From contig NZ_AP028934.1 in NCBI RefSeq assembly GCF_036323475.1, forward strand, positions 248,001 to 312,000: a stretch of DNA of 64,000 nt. The letters run 5' to 3'. Within the stretch, counting starts at the first letter, position 1, and each line of letters begins with the position of its first letter. The position numbers and the translations under genes are program-made. This DNA comes from Solobacterium moorei (GTDB lineage Bacteria > Bacillota_I > Bacilli_A > Erysipelotrichales > Erysipelotrichaceae). A model generated the notes under the pieces. The model was not told where the DNA came from and did no database searches. It saw nothing but the letters and a program-made list of their open reading frames with translations. Positions 9,917 to 18,302 of this stretch are shown here, piece after piece.

Positions 9917-11640
9917 TGTTTAAGCGTAAAACGTTAAATAATGATTTAGCTGCGCTAGATGGTCGTAAGTTCTCTTTAGATAAGATTATGATTATCGCAA
10001 GCTTCATCATCCTTGCGATTATTGCGATCGTTCCGGTTGCCTCCATTATCGTTAACGCTTTATTCGTAGATGGAAAACTAGCATTAGATAGTTTCTTCAA
10101 AGTTCTATTGAATAAAGAAAACATCGGTGCAATGTGGAATACAATCACAATTGCATTCTGGGTAACAATTTTCGGGACTATCATGGGATTGTTCTATGCA
10201 TGGTTACTTGGACGTAGTGATATCCCTATGAAAGGATTCATGCGTGCATTGTTTAGTATTCCATACATGTTTCCTCCATTCTTTGGAGCCATGGCTTGGG
10301 ACTTATTGTTATCGGGTAGAGGCGGATATTTAAATAACTGGTTAATGTCTACATTCCACTTAACAAAGGCACCTATTAATATCAACTCCATCTGGGGAAT
10401 TATCTTCGTTGAAGTATCTTACTACTTCCCATTTGTATTCATGCAGGTAGTAAGTGCGTTAGAGAGAATGGACCCAACACTTGAAGAATCTGCACGTATT
10501 GCTGGTGCTTCACAGGGATATGTTATTCGTAAGATTACATTACCACTTGTAAAGCCTGCAATTTCATCTGGTGCACTTTTGATTATGATTTCATCATTAT
10601 CACATTTCGGTGTTCCATCTATCTTAGGATTCTCACAGAACATCTACACATTACCAACACGTATCTTCCAGCTCATTAACCGTGCTGCTGGTGACTTCCA
10701 GGGTATTCGTGAAGCGACAATTCTATCTATCTTATTGGTTGTCGTTGTATCTGTAGCACTTTTATTACAGAAAGCTATCTTGAAGTCTGGAAGCTATGAC
10801 ATCATCAAGGGTAAGAGTATGCGTCCAACAGTGATTAAATTACGTTCTGCTAAGATTCCTCTCTTGATTATCTCTATCGTGACATTAGTTATCATCGTTG
10901 TTGTACCATTAGGGATGATCTTCTTAGTTGGTCTATTGAAGTCTTACGGTCTACCACTTGTGCCAAGTAACTTCGACTTCAGCAACTACACAAATATCTT
11001 ATTCAACAACAAGATGGTTCGTGATGGTGTATCTAACTCCTTGATCCTAGCAGTAAGCTCAGGTATCTTCGCAATGTTACTAGGTGTAATGATTGCGTAT
11101 GTAATCATTAAGATCAAGCCAAAGGGAAAGGGTGCTTTAGAATTCTTGGCTACACTTCCATACTCTTTACCAGGTACAGTACTTGCAATCGGTGTCATTC
11201 TTGCATGGTCTGGTAAGATCTTAAATATCAATCTGTATAACACACTATGGATTATCTTCATTGCGTATATCGCACGTTACTTATCATTCTCAATGAACGC
11301 AGCTTCTGCTGCCTTAAGACAGGTACACCCATCCTTGGAAGAGGCTTCTCGTTCCTGCGGTGCTTCTCATACAGAATCCCTCAAGGATATTACACTTCCA
11401 CTCATTCGTCCTGCGATGTTATCGGGTTTCTTCCTAATCTTCTTGCCAGCAATGCGTGAGTTAACAACAAGTTCACTCTTGTATGGACCATATACAAGAA
11501 CATTGGGTGTAGCCATCTACATGTTACGTAGTGATGGATATATTACACAGGCTTCAGCACTTGCAACTCTAACAATCTTATTGATCGTTGTTGTGAACTG
11601 GATTATCAACTTTATTACTAAAGAAAGAAAGGGCGTATAA
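9916..11640 (+). CDS. ABC transporter permease, fused double-domain (AfuB/FbpB-like)
   Basis: The 574-residue protein has about 12 membrane helices and two copies of the binding-protein-dependent permease domain. Each carries the cytoplasmic EAA loop that docks on an ATPase: EESARIAGASQGYVIRKITL near residue 190 and EEASRSCGASHTESLKDITL near residue 475. FbpB/AfuB-type permeases typically have this fused form. AAGGAGGAG precedes the start, inside the end of the upstream gene. Two unequal EAA loops fit pairing with two different ATPases. Confidence 0.92.
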   Translation: MFKRKTLNNDLAALDGRKFSLDKIMIIASFIILAIIAIVPVASIIVNALFVDGKLALDSFFKVLLNKENIGAMWNTITIAFWVTIFGTIMGLFYAWLLGRSDIPMKGFMRALFSIPYMFPPFFGAMAWDLLLSGRGGYLNNWLMSTFHLTKAPININSIWGIIFVEVSYYFPFVFMQVVSALERMDPTLEESARIAGASQGYVIRKITLPLVKPAISSGALLIMISSLSHFGVPSILGFSQNIYTLPTRIFQLINRAAGDFQGIREATILSILLVVVVSVALLLQKAILKSGSYDIIKGKSMRPTVIKLRSAKIPLLIISIVTLVIIVVVPLGMIFLVGLLKSYGLPLVPSNFDFSNYTNILFNNKMVRDGVSNSLILAVSSGIFAMLLGVMIAYVIIKIKPKGKGALEFLATLPYSLPGTVLAIGVILAWSGKILNINLYNTLWIIFIAYIARYLSFSMNAASAALRQVHPSLEEASRSCGASHTESLKDITLPLIRPAMLSGFFLIFLPAMRELTTSSLLYGPYTRTLGVAIYMLRSDGYITQASALATLTILLIVVVNWIINFITKERKGV

Positions 11641-11642
11641 AT

Positions 11643-12725
11643 ATGAATCAGATTGAATTAATTAATGTAAGAAAAGATTATACGACAAAAACTTTAGGTA
11701 CAGTCACAGCAGTGAATAAATTCAATCTTACAATTAAGAAGGGTGAATGTTTCTCATTCTTAGGTCCTTCTGGATGTGGTAAGACAACAACTTTACGTAT
11801 GCTTGCAGGTTTTGAAGATTTAAGTGAAGGGGAGATTCGCTTAGAAGGTAAGGTTGTATCCAATAAAGCGAAGAACTTATACATTCCACCTGAACACCGT
11901 AACTTAGGAATGGTGTTCCAGGCATTTGCTGTATGGCCACACCTAAACGTATTTGATAACGTTGCTTTCCCACTACAGGTTCAAAAGCGTCCAAAGGCTG
12001 AGATTGAAGAACGCGTCAATCTTGCACTAAAGCAGACAAACCTATTAGACCAAGCAAAGGTATTTCCATCTGACTTATCTGGTGGTGAACAGCAGAGAAT
12101 TGCGTTAGCACGTTCTATCGTCGTTAACCCAGGTATCTTATTATTAGATGAACCTCTATCTAACCTTGATCCAAAGTTAAGAGAAAGTATGCGGTTTGAA
12201 ATCAAGCGTTTACAGAAGGAATACAACTTCACTATCGTATTCGTAACACATGACCAGTCAGAAGCCCTAGCGTTATCTGATCGTCTGCTTGTTATGAACA
12301 AGGGTGAAATCATCCAGATTGGCACACCACAAGAACTCTATAACAAGCCAGTAAGTTTATTCGTACATAACTTTTTGGGTGAATCTAACTTTACAAAGGT
12401 TGTGTATAGAGATGGTAAGGTATATGTCGAAGGTGATACAACACAACCTTTACCATGTACAATTCAACGCATGGATAAGGCTGTGAAGCTTGCGACAAGA
12501 CCAAGTGAGATTGAAATCAACCATGAGTCTGGTATCAAGACAAAGATTACAAAGCGTATTATCTTATCTGAATATACAGAATATTATGTAAGTTTAGGTA
12601 CACAGGAATTAAAGATTCAGGCACCACATCATCAAGTGCTTGCAGTGGGTGATGAATGTTATATTCGTTTAGTAAACCCTGTATATTATGATGCTGAAGA
12701 GCGTAATCTAACACACGCTGAATAA
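11643..12725 (+). CDS. Second ABC transporter ATP-binding protein (FbpC/PotA-type)
   Basis: The 360-residue ATPase has Walker A GPSGCGKTT near residue 40, signature LSGGEQQR, Walker B ILLLDEP, H-loop THDQ and a C-terminal TOBE-like region. All catalytic motifs are intact. It starts two bases after the permease stop. It is clearly related to, but not a recent copy of, the ATPase at 8840-9916: the N-termini and the TOBE regions differ widely. A hairpin follows the gene, closing the operon. Confidence 0.92.
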   Translation: MNQIELINVRKDYTTKTLGTVTAVNKFNLTIKKGECFSFLGPSGCGKTTTLRMLAGFEDLSEGEIRLEGKVVSNKAKNLYIPPEHRNLGMVFQAFAVWPHLNVFDNVAFPLQVQKRPKAEIEERVNLALKQTNLLDQAKVFPSDLSGGEQQRIALARSIVVNPGILLLDEPLSNLDPKLRESMRFEIKRLQKEYNFTIVFVTHDQSEALALSDRLLVMNKGEIIQIGTPQELYNKPVSLFVHNFLGESNFTKVVYRDGKVYVEGDTTQPLPCTIQRMDKAVKLATRPSEIEINHESGIKTKITKRIILSEYTEYYVSLGTQELKIQAPHHQVLAVGDECYIRLVNPVYYDAEERNLTHAE

Positions 12726-12731
12726 AATATG

Positions 12732-12757
12732 AAAAGGAGTGTTGATTCACTCCTTTT
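12732..12757. terminator. Bidirectional terminator between ABC operon and ROK gene
   Basis: A perfect 10-bp stem (12732-12741 with 12748-12757, loop TTGATT) has A-rich and T-rich flanks on its two sides, so it can end transcripts from both directions. The minus-strand ROK gene ends at 12747, inside the hairpin. Confidence 0.8.
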
Positions 12758-13637
12758 GTTGTGCTTGTCTATTGATATTTAATGCCAGTGCGCCGTAAAT
12801 ACCTGCTTTATTGCCAAGCTTTGCTTGAAGGATTTTCACACCATCAAAGCCTGGTATAACATATTTTTGATATGTCTTTTTAATGTTGTTAAATACATAT
12901 TCTTGTTCGAGAATACCACCGCCAAGAATGAATAGAGGTACGTTATATACGTGTGTTAAGGAACACAAACCAATTGCAATCTGTTCTATCCAAGCATCTA
13001 AAACTGCTTTGATTTCAGGTTCGTTCAAGTGTTCAAATAGGATTCTTCCATTTGTGATGCATGGATTGACTTGCTGTGCATTTTGAATGAGTGCAGTTGT
13101 GGATGCCAGTGATTCATAGCTACCATCCCATGGCTGATTGATTGTTGATGATTGCAATATTATACCACCTAGCATCACACCTGCTGATTTACCAGCACCA
13201 TAGTATGGTTGACCACTTAGGTATACACCTCCACCAATACCAGTACCATAGGTTAGACAGATGAAGTCTTTATAGCCTTTGCCTGCGCCGTATTGGTTTT
13301 CACCGCGGGCAGCGGCATATACATCATTTTCAACTGTGACTTTGACATGGAATTCATCTTCGAATATCTTCTTTACTTGCATACCTGTATAACCTGGCAT
13401 GTTTTCATTTGCGTAGTGGATAGAACCATCATTGTTATTCACTTGTCCACAGGTACTAATGCCGATACCATCGCATGGCATGTATTGCTTAATAAAAGTA
13501 ATACAGCGGTCAATCACAGCTTTTGCGCCTTGTTTGGCAAGTGTTGGAATTTCTGCTTCTTGGACAAGTACTTCATCTTTGAAGATACCAACTTTGATGT
13601 TTGTACCGCCAATATCTAGAGTAACAATTTTACGCAT
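12747..13637 (-). CDS. ROK-family sugar kinase (NanK/glucokinase-like)
   Basis: The 296-residue protein opens with the phosphate-binding motif [14 protein letters not shown], has the ROK catalytic region [11 protein letters not shown] and a second nucleotide motif YGTGIGGGV. The usual ROK zinc-binding CxCGxxGC and its partner histidine (GExGH) are absent; at that place the sequence reads [20 protein letters not shown]. It starts inside the end of the nanE gene with an AAGGCGG ribosome binding site, so the two are co-translated. That makes N-acetylmannosamine kinase the most likely role, with glucokinase or beta-glucoside kinase as alternatives. It ends in TGA. Confidence 0.85.
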   Translation of the reverse strand: MRKIVTLDIGGTNIKVGIFKDEVLVQEAEIPTLAKQGAKAVIDRCITFIKQYMPCDGIGISTCGQVNNNDGSIHYANENMPGYTGMQVKKIFEDEFHVKVTVENDVYAAARGENQYGAGKGYKDFICLTYGTGIGGGVYLSGQPYYGAGKSAGVMLGGIILQSSTINQPWDGSYESLASTTALIQNAQQVNPCITNGRILFEHLNEPEIKAVLDAWIEQIAIGLCSLTHVYNVPLFILGGGILEQEYVFNNIKKTYQKYVIPGFDGVKILQAKLGNKAGIYGALALNINRQAQQKE

Positions 13638-14328
13638 CAAGAGCCGCCTTGAACTTCTTGGTAATTTCAAGTGGTCTTGTGATTGCGGAACCTACGACAA
13701 CTGCATGGACACCAATATCCATCGCATGACGGCATTGTTCAGGGGTGGAGATGTTTCCTTCTGCAATAACAGGCTTACCACACTGTTCTACAAGTGTCTT
13801 AATCATTCTGTATGGAGGTAAACTGCAGCCCTTTGTGTATTCTGTATAGCCTGCCATAGTTGTGCCGATTAAGTCAAAACCAATTTCTGCCGCATGCATA
13901 CCTTCTTCAATGTTGGAACAATCTGCCATGAATAACTGGTCAGGATATTTTTCGCGGACTGCCTTGAAGAAAGTATCTAGATCTAATTGTCCAGGACGTG
14001 TACGCTTTGTGGCATCCATTGCGATGACTTCAACACCAATTTCGACTAACGCATCGACTTCTTTCATCGTTGGTGTGATGTAAACATCTGGTGCATCTTC
14101 ATAGTCAATCTTGATAATACCGATGACAGGTAAATCTACCGTCTTTTTAATCTCTAGAATATCTTCTACGCTATTTGCACGTATTCCCTTAGAACCGCCT
14201 AAATATGCCGCATAAGCCATTCTGGACATGATATAACTACTGTGTAATGGTTCGCTAGGTAATGCTTGGCAAGAGACAATCAATTGCCCTTTGATTGCGT
14301 CTAAAATTTGTTTATTTTTTTCATTCAT
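13630..14328 (-). CDS. nanE: N-acetylmannosamine-6-phosphate 2-epimerase
   Basis: The 232-residue protein matches NanE throughout. It opens with [15 protein letters not shown] and contains [27 protein letters not shown] and [10 protein letters not shown], and a phosphate-binding end [13 protein letters not shown]...[12 protein letters not shown]. This TIM barrel converts ManNAc-6-P to GlcNAc-6-P in sialic acid and amino-sugar breakdown. It is the first gene of a two-gene minus-strand operon with the ROK kinase. No sialic acid lyase (nanA) or sialidase is visible in the window. A promoter lies at 14354-14381. Confidence 0.95.
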   Translation of the reverse strand: MNEKNKQILDAIKGQLIVSCQALPSEPLHSSYIMSRMAYAAYLGGSKGIRANSVEDILEIKKTVDLPVIGIIKIDYEDAPDVYITPTMKEVDALVEIGVEVIAMDATKRTRPGQLDLDTFFKAVREKYPDQLFMADCSNIEEGMHAAEIGFDLIGTTMAGYTEYTKGCSLPPYRMIKTLVEQCGKPVIAEGNISTPEQCRHAMDIGVHAVVVGSAITRPLEITKKFKAALDA

Positions 14329-14353
14329 ATGTTTTTACTCCTGTTGGTTTTAT

Positions 14354-14403
14354 TGTATACACTTCAAAGAGTATTTGACAATCTGTTCTTTTTGGGGCAT
14401 AAC
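14354..14403. promoter_or_regulatory. Overlapping divergent promoters of nanE and the FAD oxidoreductase
   Basis: On the plus strand TTGACA (14375-14380) is followed after 17 bases by CATAAC (14398-14403). On the minus strand TTGTCA (14381-14376) is followed after 16 bases by TATACA (14359-14354). The two -35 boxes overlap almost completely, so only one side can bind polymerase at a time. Confidence 0.6.
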
Positions 14404-14430
14404 TAAAAACAAATACAAGGATGGGAAATT

Positions 14431-15786
14431 ATGGAAACAAAAATTCAATATGGCTCAAGAGAGATAAAGGTTTTAAAGACCTATGATACTGTCATTGTCG
14501 GTGGAGGTAGTGCGGGTAGTTCTGCAGGCTATACTTCAGCTAAGAATGGCTTTTCAACTTTAATCATTGATAAGGCGATTCGCCTTGGTGGTAGTGCCAC
14601 AAACGCACTTGTGACACCGATGATGCGTTCTTTTACAAATCATCACCAGAATTTCTACGATCTTGAAAATGAGATGAAGAAGTATGGTGAAACACGTGAC
14701 CAACACGGAACTGCACAAAGATGGTTTTCGGCTGAAGCGATGGCAGATGCGTGGGAAAATCTTTATACAAGCTGTGGTGGTGAGTTACTTTATGATGCGT
14801 CTGTCTGTGATGTGATTTTAGAAGATCAAAAGATTAAATATGTTATCGCCAATACGATAGAAGGCTTAGTAGCGATTGGCGGAAGACAGTTTGTGGATGC
14901 CAGTGGTGATGCGGTGTTATCACGCTTATCTGGTGTAGAAGTATTGTGTGGTGATGAAGAGGGAAATAATCAGATTACTTCACTACGTTTTGAGGTTGGT
15001 GGTATTGATATTGAGAAATATCGTGAATATGTATTCTCGCTGGATGATACTTACAGTATTCATCGTATCAAGGGTGACCAGTTTGAATCGGCGATGGTTG
15101 CTGGCAAGAACTTTGCGATGGAACCGCTATTCCGTAAGGGTGTAGAAGCGGGTATTCTCATTCCACAGGATTTACACTATTTCCAAAACTTTACAATTCC
15201 TGATAAGACAGGTGTCATGTCATTTAACTGTCCACACTTGGTGAATTTAAAGAACAATACGCATGCGTTAGAACGTTCTGCTGCTATCGTATATGGTCAC
15301 CAGTGTATTCGCCGTCTGGTTCGTTTCTTGAAGGAAATGATGCCTGGATTTGAAAATTGTTATTTGGTGCAGGTAGCGAATATGCTAGGTGTACGTGAAT
15401 CATGGCAGATCGTAGGCAAACTTTTGATGCATGAGGAAGACTATCCAAGAAAGGCTAGATACGAAGATGCGGTAGCCCGTGGTGACTGGTATATCGATGT
15501 CCATTCCGCAAATAAGAGTTTGGTACACCAGATTTCCTATCAACCAGGTGATTACTATGAAATTCCATATCGTGCGATGGTCACCAATGAAGTGGAAAAC
15601 CTCGTTGTGGCAGGTAGATGTATCTCTACAACATTCTTGATGCAGGCAAGTGTTAGAATTATTCCAACCTGCATTGACATGGGTGATGCAGCAGGTATGG
15701 CTACAGTACTGGCAAACCAAACGAATACGGCACTCAATGCATTAGATGGCAAAGATATCGCGGAAAAGTTAGGTGAATATCGCTAA
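14431..15786 (+). CDS. FAD-dependent oxidoreductase (FAD_oxidored family)
   Basis: The 451-residue flavoprotein has a dinucleotide-binding motif IVGGGSAGSSAGYTSAKNG near residue 23, an acidic end to the second strand (LIIDKA) and LGGSATNALVTP. This resembles the PF12831-type family, often found near carbohydrate genes. The C-terminal part has LVVAGRCISTTF and IPTCIDMGDAAGMATVLA, the usual FAD-closing elements. The substrate is unknown. It is transcribed away from nanE through a shared promoter region and is followed by a terminator, so it seems to be a single-gene unit linked to amino-sugar use by regulation. Confidence 0.82.
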   Translation: METKIQYGSREIKVLKTYDTVIVGGGSAGSSAGYTSAKNGFSTLIIDKAIRLGGSATNALVTPMMRSFTNHHQNFYDLENEMKKYGETRDQHGTAQRWFSAEAMADAWENLYTSCGGELLYDASVCDVILEDQKIKYVIANTIEGLVAIGGRQFVDASGDAVLSRLSGVEVLCGDEEGNNQITSLRFEVGGIDIEKYREYVFSLDDTYSIHRIKGDQFESAMVAGKNFAMEPLFRKGVEAGILIPQDLHYFQNFTIPDKTGVMSFNCPHLVNLKNNTHALERSAAIVYGHQCIRRLVRFLKEMMPGFENCYLVQVANMLGVRESWQIVGKLLMHEEDYPRKARYEDAVARGDWYIDVHSANKSLVHQISYQPGDYYEIPYRAMVTNEVENLVVAGRCISTTFLMQASVRIIPTCIDMGDAAGMATVLANQTNTALNALDGKDIAEKLGEYR

Positions 15787-15794
15787 TTCAAATC

Positions 15795-15822
15795 AAGTAC
15801 TCTATCACAGGAGTACTTTTTA
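15795..15822 (+). terminator. Terminator of the FAD oxidoreductase gene
   Basis: A perfect 8-bp stem (15795-15802 with 15811-15818, 8-base loop) is followed by a T-tract. Confidence 0.8.
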
Positions 15823-15833
15823 AATACAAAATT

Positions 15834-15847
15834 AGAAAGCGTTTACA
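15834..15847 (+). promoter_or_regulatory. Probable cre site (CcpA operator)
   Basis: The 14 bases AGAAAGCGTTTACA match the CcpA consensus TGAAAGCGTTTACA at 13 of 14 positions. The site lies 80 bases upstream of the ROK-type regulator gene, in a gap with no other gene, so it may place the regulator or its operon under glucose repression. Confidence 0.7.
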
Positions 15848-15926
15848 AATTTATATTGCAAATATCGAAAGTTGGGTGTATTTTAGAAGTACGATTTATT
15901 TCGGAGTCCGAATTAAAGGAGTTTGC

Positions 15927-16850
15927 ATGGGTAAGAAGGGTTTAAAAGACATTAAAAATCAGAATACCAATTTAGTCATGCAACAGATCATGCAAGCAAG
16001 GAGTATTTCACGTATTGAGCTTGCACAAGAAACGGGCTTATCACCAAGTACAATCAGTTCAATTGTTGGAGATTTGCTAGGCAAAGGTGTCATTGTGGAA
16101 ACAGGCACACAGACAGTTGAAAAGGGTAGAAGTCGTAAAGATTTATCTATCGCTGCAGAATTTGGAAGTGTTGCGGTATTTGAAATCAGTCGACGTTCAG
16201 TATTCTTCTGCTTATTCGATATGTGTTTGGAAACTCTTGTCTCAACATGCATTACAAAACAGAGAATAACGGGTAATGACTTGTTTGAACTCTTAGTAGA
16301 AACTGTAAATACACACGCAGAACAGAATATACGTGGAATTGGTTTGTTACTACATGATGATGTACAGCCGAGTGACTTAAATACGATTTACGATACAGGA
16401 TATGCATCAGCAACAATCAGTTTACAAGGAGCACTCAACAGCCAACTACACATTCCTGTTAGTGAAGAAACATGCAGTAGTTTTACAATCACAAATGCAT
16501 TCAATGAAGAAACACTGCATGAGAAAGTAAACTGTGCACATGTGATGGTTGGTGAGAAAGTATTTACAACGGTTACGATTGATGGACAGAAAGTTCCACT
16601 ACGCTCAGAATTCTGTAAAGAGCTGCTCTCAGAAAACACAGGCACAAAGGAAGTTAGCCAGTTATTGAATACGTTATGTACGATGTTTGATATCAAAAAA
16701 ATCTTTATGATGGGTACAGATTTTCAGTTCTATCAAAAGCTAAAACTTCAGAATAAAGATGTGGAACTCATACAGGTTCACACAGAAGAAACGGATACTT
16801 TATCGCCACGTATGGCAGAGAAAGTAAGAAATGAATTGTTATTTATTTAG
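15927..16850 (+). CDS. ROK/NagC-type transcriptional regulator
   Basis: The 307-residue protein has an N-terminal winged helix-turn-helix (SRIELAQETGLSPSTISSIV, about residues 27-46) joined to a ROK-like body in which the kinase motifs are degenerate. The ATP motif DxGGT and the zinc cysteines are not visible. The body should therefore sense a sugar or sugar phosphate rather than act as a kinase. AAAGGAG precedes the ATG at 15927; the frame is open upstream but without a ribosome binding site. It sits between the FAD oxidoreductase and a transporter gene and could control either side. Confidence 0.8.
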   Translation: MGKKGLKDIKNQNTNLVMQQIMQARSISRIELAQETGLSPSTISSIVGDLLGKGVIVETGTQTVEKGRSRKDLSIAAEFGSVAVFEISRRSVFFCLFDMCLETLVSTCITKQRITGNDLFELLVETVNTHAEQNIRGIGLLLHDDVQPSDLNTIYDTGYASATISLQGALNSQLHIPVSEETCSSFTITNAFNEETLHEKVNCAHVMVGEKVFTTVTIDGQKVPLRSEFCKELLSENTGTKEVSQLLNTLCTMFDIKKIFMMGTDFQFYQKLKLQNKDVELIQVHTEETDTLSPRMAEKVRNELLFI

Positions 16851-16856
16851 GAACTA

Positions 16857-16870
16857 ACGACAATCGTCGT
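16857..16870. repeat. Short inverted repeat between regulator and permease genes
   Basis: ACGAC and GTCGT form a perfect inverted repeat around a 4-base centre, 28 bases before the permease start. It has no T-tract, so an operator role is as likely as an RNA hairpin. Confidence 0.4.
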
Positions 16871-16897
16871 GTTCATATAGGAAAGGGGAATTTGAAT

Positions 16898-18202
16898 ATG
16901 CTTCAAGGTATTTTAATTATTTTAGCCTTCGTTATCATCGCAGCATTGATGATGACAAAAAAGATTCCTACATTACTAGCGTTACCTTTAATGGCAGTTG
17001 TAATCTGCTTGATTGCTGGTGTTCCAGCAATTGGTGTAAACGCTGATGGTGTAGCAATCGGATGGTTGCAGGCAGTTCTAGAAGCTGGAACTGTCCGTAT
17101 GGGTGCGGCTATCATGGCGGTTATTTTCGGTTCATGGTTAGGTCAATTAATGAATAAAACAGGTATTACAGAAAATATCATTAAGAAATCCGCCGAATTA
17201 GGTGGCGATAAGCCATTAGTAGTAACACTGATTCTCTGTGTTGCGGTAGCATTACTCTTCACAACATTAAATGGGCTTGGTTCCATCATCATGGTTGGTT
17301 CTATCGTATTACCAATCTTGATCTCTATCGGTGTTCCAGCTTTATCAGCAGCATCAATCTTCTTAATGTCATTCATAACAGGTTTAACATTCAATATCGC
17401 TAACTGGAAGATGTTTGCAGGTATCTTCTCACTTGAAATCGATAAGATTCGTAACTTTGAGATTTACCTCATGATAGCTACAGCAGTGGCTACATTAATC
17501 TTGATCTTCGTTGAATTCAAGAAGAACGGTATCAAGTTTGCATTCTCAGCTCCAGCAAAGCAAGAAGCGAAGGCAACACAGCTAACTGGTGTTAGAGGTG
17601 GACTAGCAATGCTTACACCATTAATCCCAATCGCACTTGTTGCAGGTCTTAAGGTTCCAGTTTGTCCTGCATTCATGGTTGGTATTGCATGGGCATTGAT
17701 TTTCACATCAACATCTTTTGCAAAAGCTATGAACACACTTACAAAGACATGCTACGACGGCATCACAGATGCTGGTCCAGCAGTAATCTTAATGGTAGGT
17801 ATCGGTATCCTTTACTTAGCAGTTACACACCCAATGGTAAAAGAAGTTCTCAATCCATTCTTATTAGCTGTAACACCTAAGTCTAAGGTTGCATACATTC
17901 TATTCTTCTCACTATTAGCGCCATTAGCACTTTACCGTGGCCCAATGAACTTATTCGGTTTAGGTTCTGGTATCGCAGCGTTAATTATTGGTTTAGGAAC
18001 ATTATCTCCACTAGCAGTTATGGGTGCATTCTTATCTGCTGAACGTATCCAGGGTTGTGGTGACCCAACAAATACACAGAATGTTTGGACAGCAAACTTC
18101 TGTGAAGTAGATGTCAACAGCATTACACGTAAATTACTACCTTACCTATGGGTAATCGCAGTATTTGGTGTAGTATTATCAGCTGTATTATTTTTCAATT
18201 AA
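16898..18202 (+). CDS. Ion-transporter-superfamily permease (citrate/CitMHS-like)
   Basis: The 434-residue protein is almost wholly hydrophobic, with 11-12 segments, and contains an internal soluble stretch near residues 205-225 rich in Lys and Ala. The overall pattern (MTKKIPTLLALPLMAV at the start, FGSWLGQLMNKTGI near residue 80) resembles citrate/gluconate-type members of the ion transporter superfamily, which move organic anions. The ATG at 16898 is chosen because GGGG (16885-16888) is at the correct distance, whereas the in-frame TTG at 16892 is too close. Its neighbour, a HyuA-like protein, suggests a cyclic amide or related acid as cargo. Confidence 0.75.
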   Translation: MLQGILIILAFVIIAALMMTKKIPTLLALPLMAVVICLIAGVPAIGVNADGVAIGWLQAVLEAGTVRMGAAIMAVIFGSWLGQLMNKTGITENIIKKSAELGGDKPLVVTLILCVAVALLFTTLNGLGSIIMVGSIVLPILISIGVPALSAASIFLMSFITGLTFNIANWKMFAGIFSLEIDKIRNFEIYLMIATAVATLILIFVEFKKNGIKFAFSAPAKQEAKATQLTGVRGGLAMLTPLIPIALVAGLKVPVCPAFMVGIAWALIFTSTSFAKAMNTLTKTCYDGITDAGPAVILMVGIGILYLAVTHPMVKEVLNPFLLAVTPKSKVAYILFFSLLAPLALYRGPMNLFGLGSGIAALIIGLGTLSPLAVMGAFLSAERIQGCGDPTNTQNVWTANFCEVDVNSITRKLLPYLWVIAVFGVVLSAVLFFN

Positions 18203-18206
18203 ATAA

Positions 18207-18242
18207 AACTGAAGGGTGCTTATTCTTTAAGTACCCTCAGTT
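18207..18242 (+). terminator. Hairpin after permease gene
   Basis: AACTGA-GGGT pairs with ACCC-TCAGTT across a 10-14 base loop with one bulged A. Only ATTTAAAA follows, so this could be a weak terminator or an mRNA-stabilising hairpin before the HyuA-like gene. Confidence 0.5.
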
Positions 18243-18255
18243 ATTTAAAATGAGT

Positions 18256-18270
18256 ACAAGTTTAACTTGT
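18256..18270. promoter_or_regulatory. Perfect 15-bp inverted repeat upstream of hyuA-like gene
   Basis: ACAAGTT and AACTTGT flank a single T. The site is 33 bases before the start codon. Its symmetry and lack of a T-tract fit a dimeric repressor operator better than a terminator. Confidence 0.45.
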
Positions 18271-18302
18271 GTTGATTTTAGATAGGCATATGAGGAGGAT
18301 AT

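Noticed and set aside
12559-12750. Minus-strand 63-codon frame over the end of the second ATPase gene
   Set aside because: It is a shadow of the ATPase coding region with no ribosome binding site.
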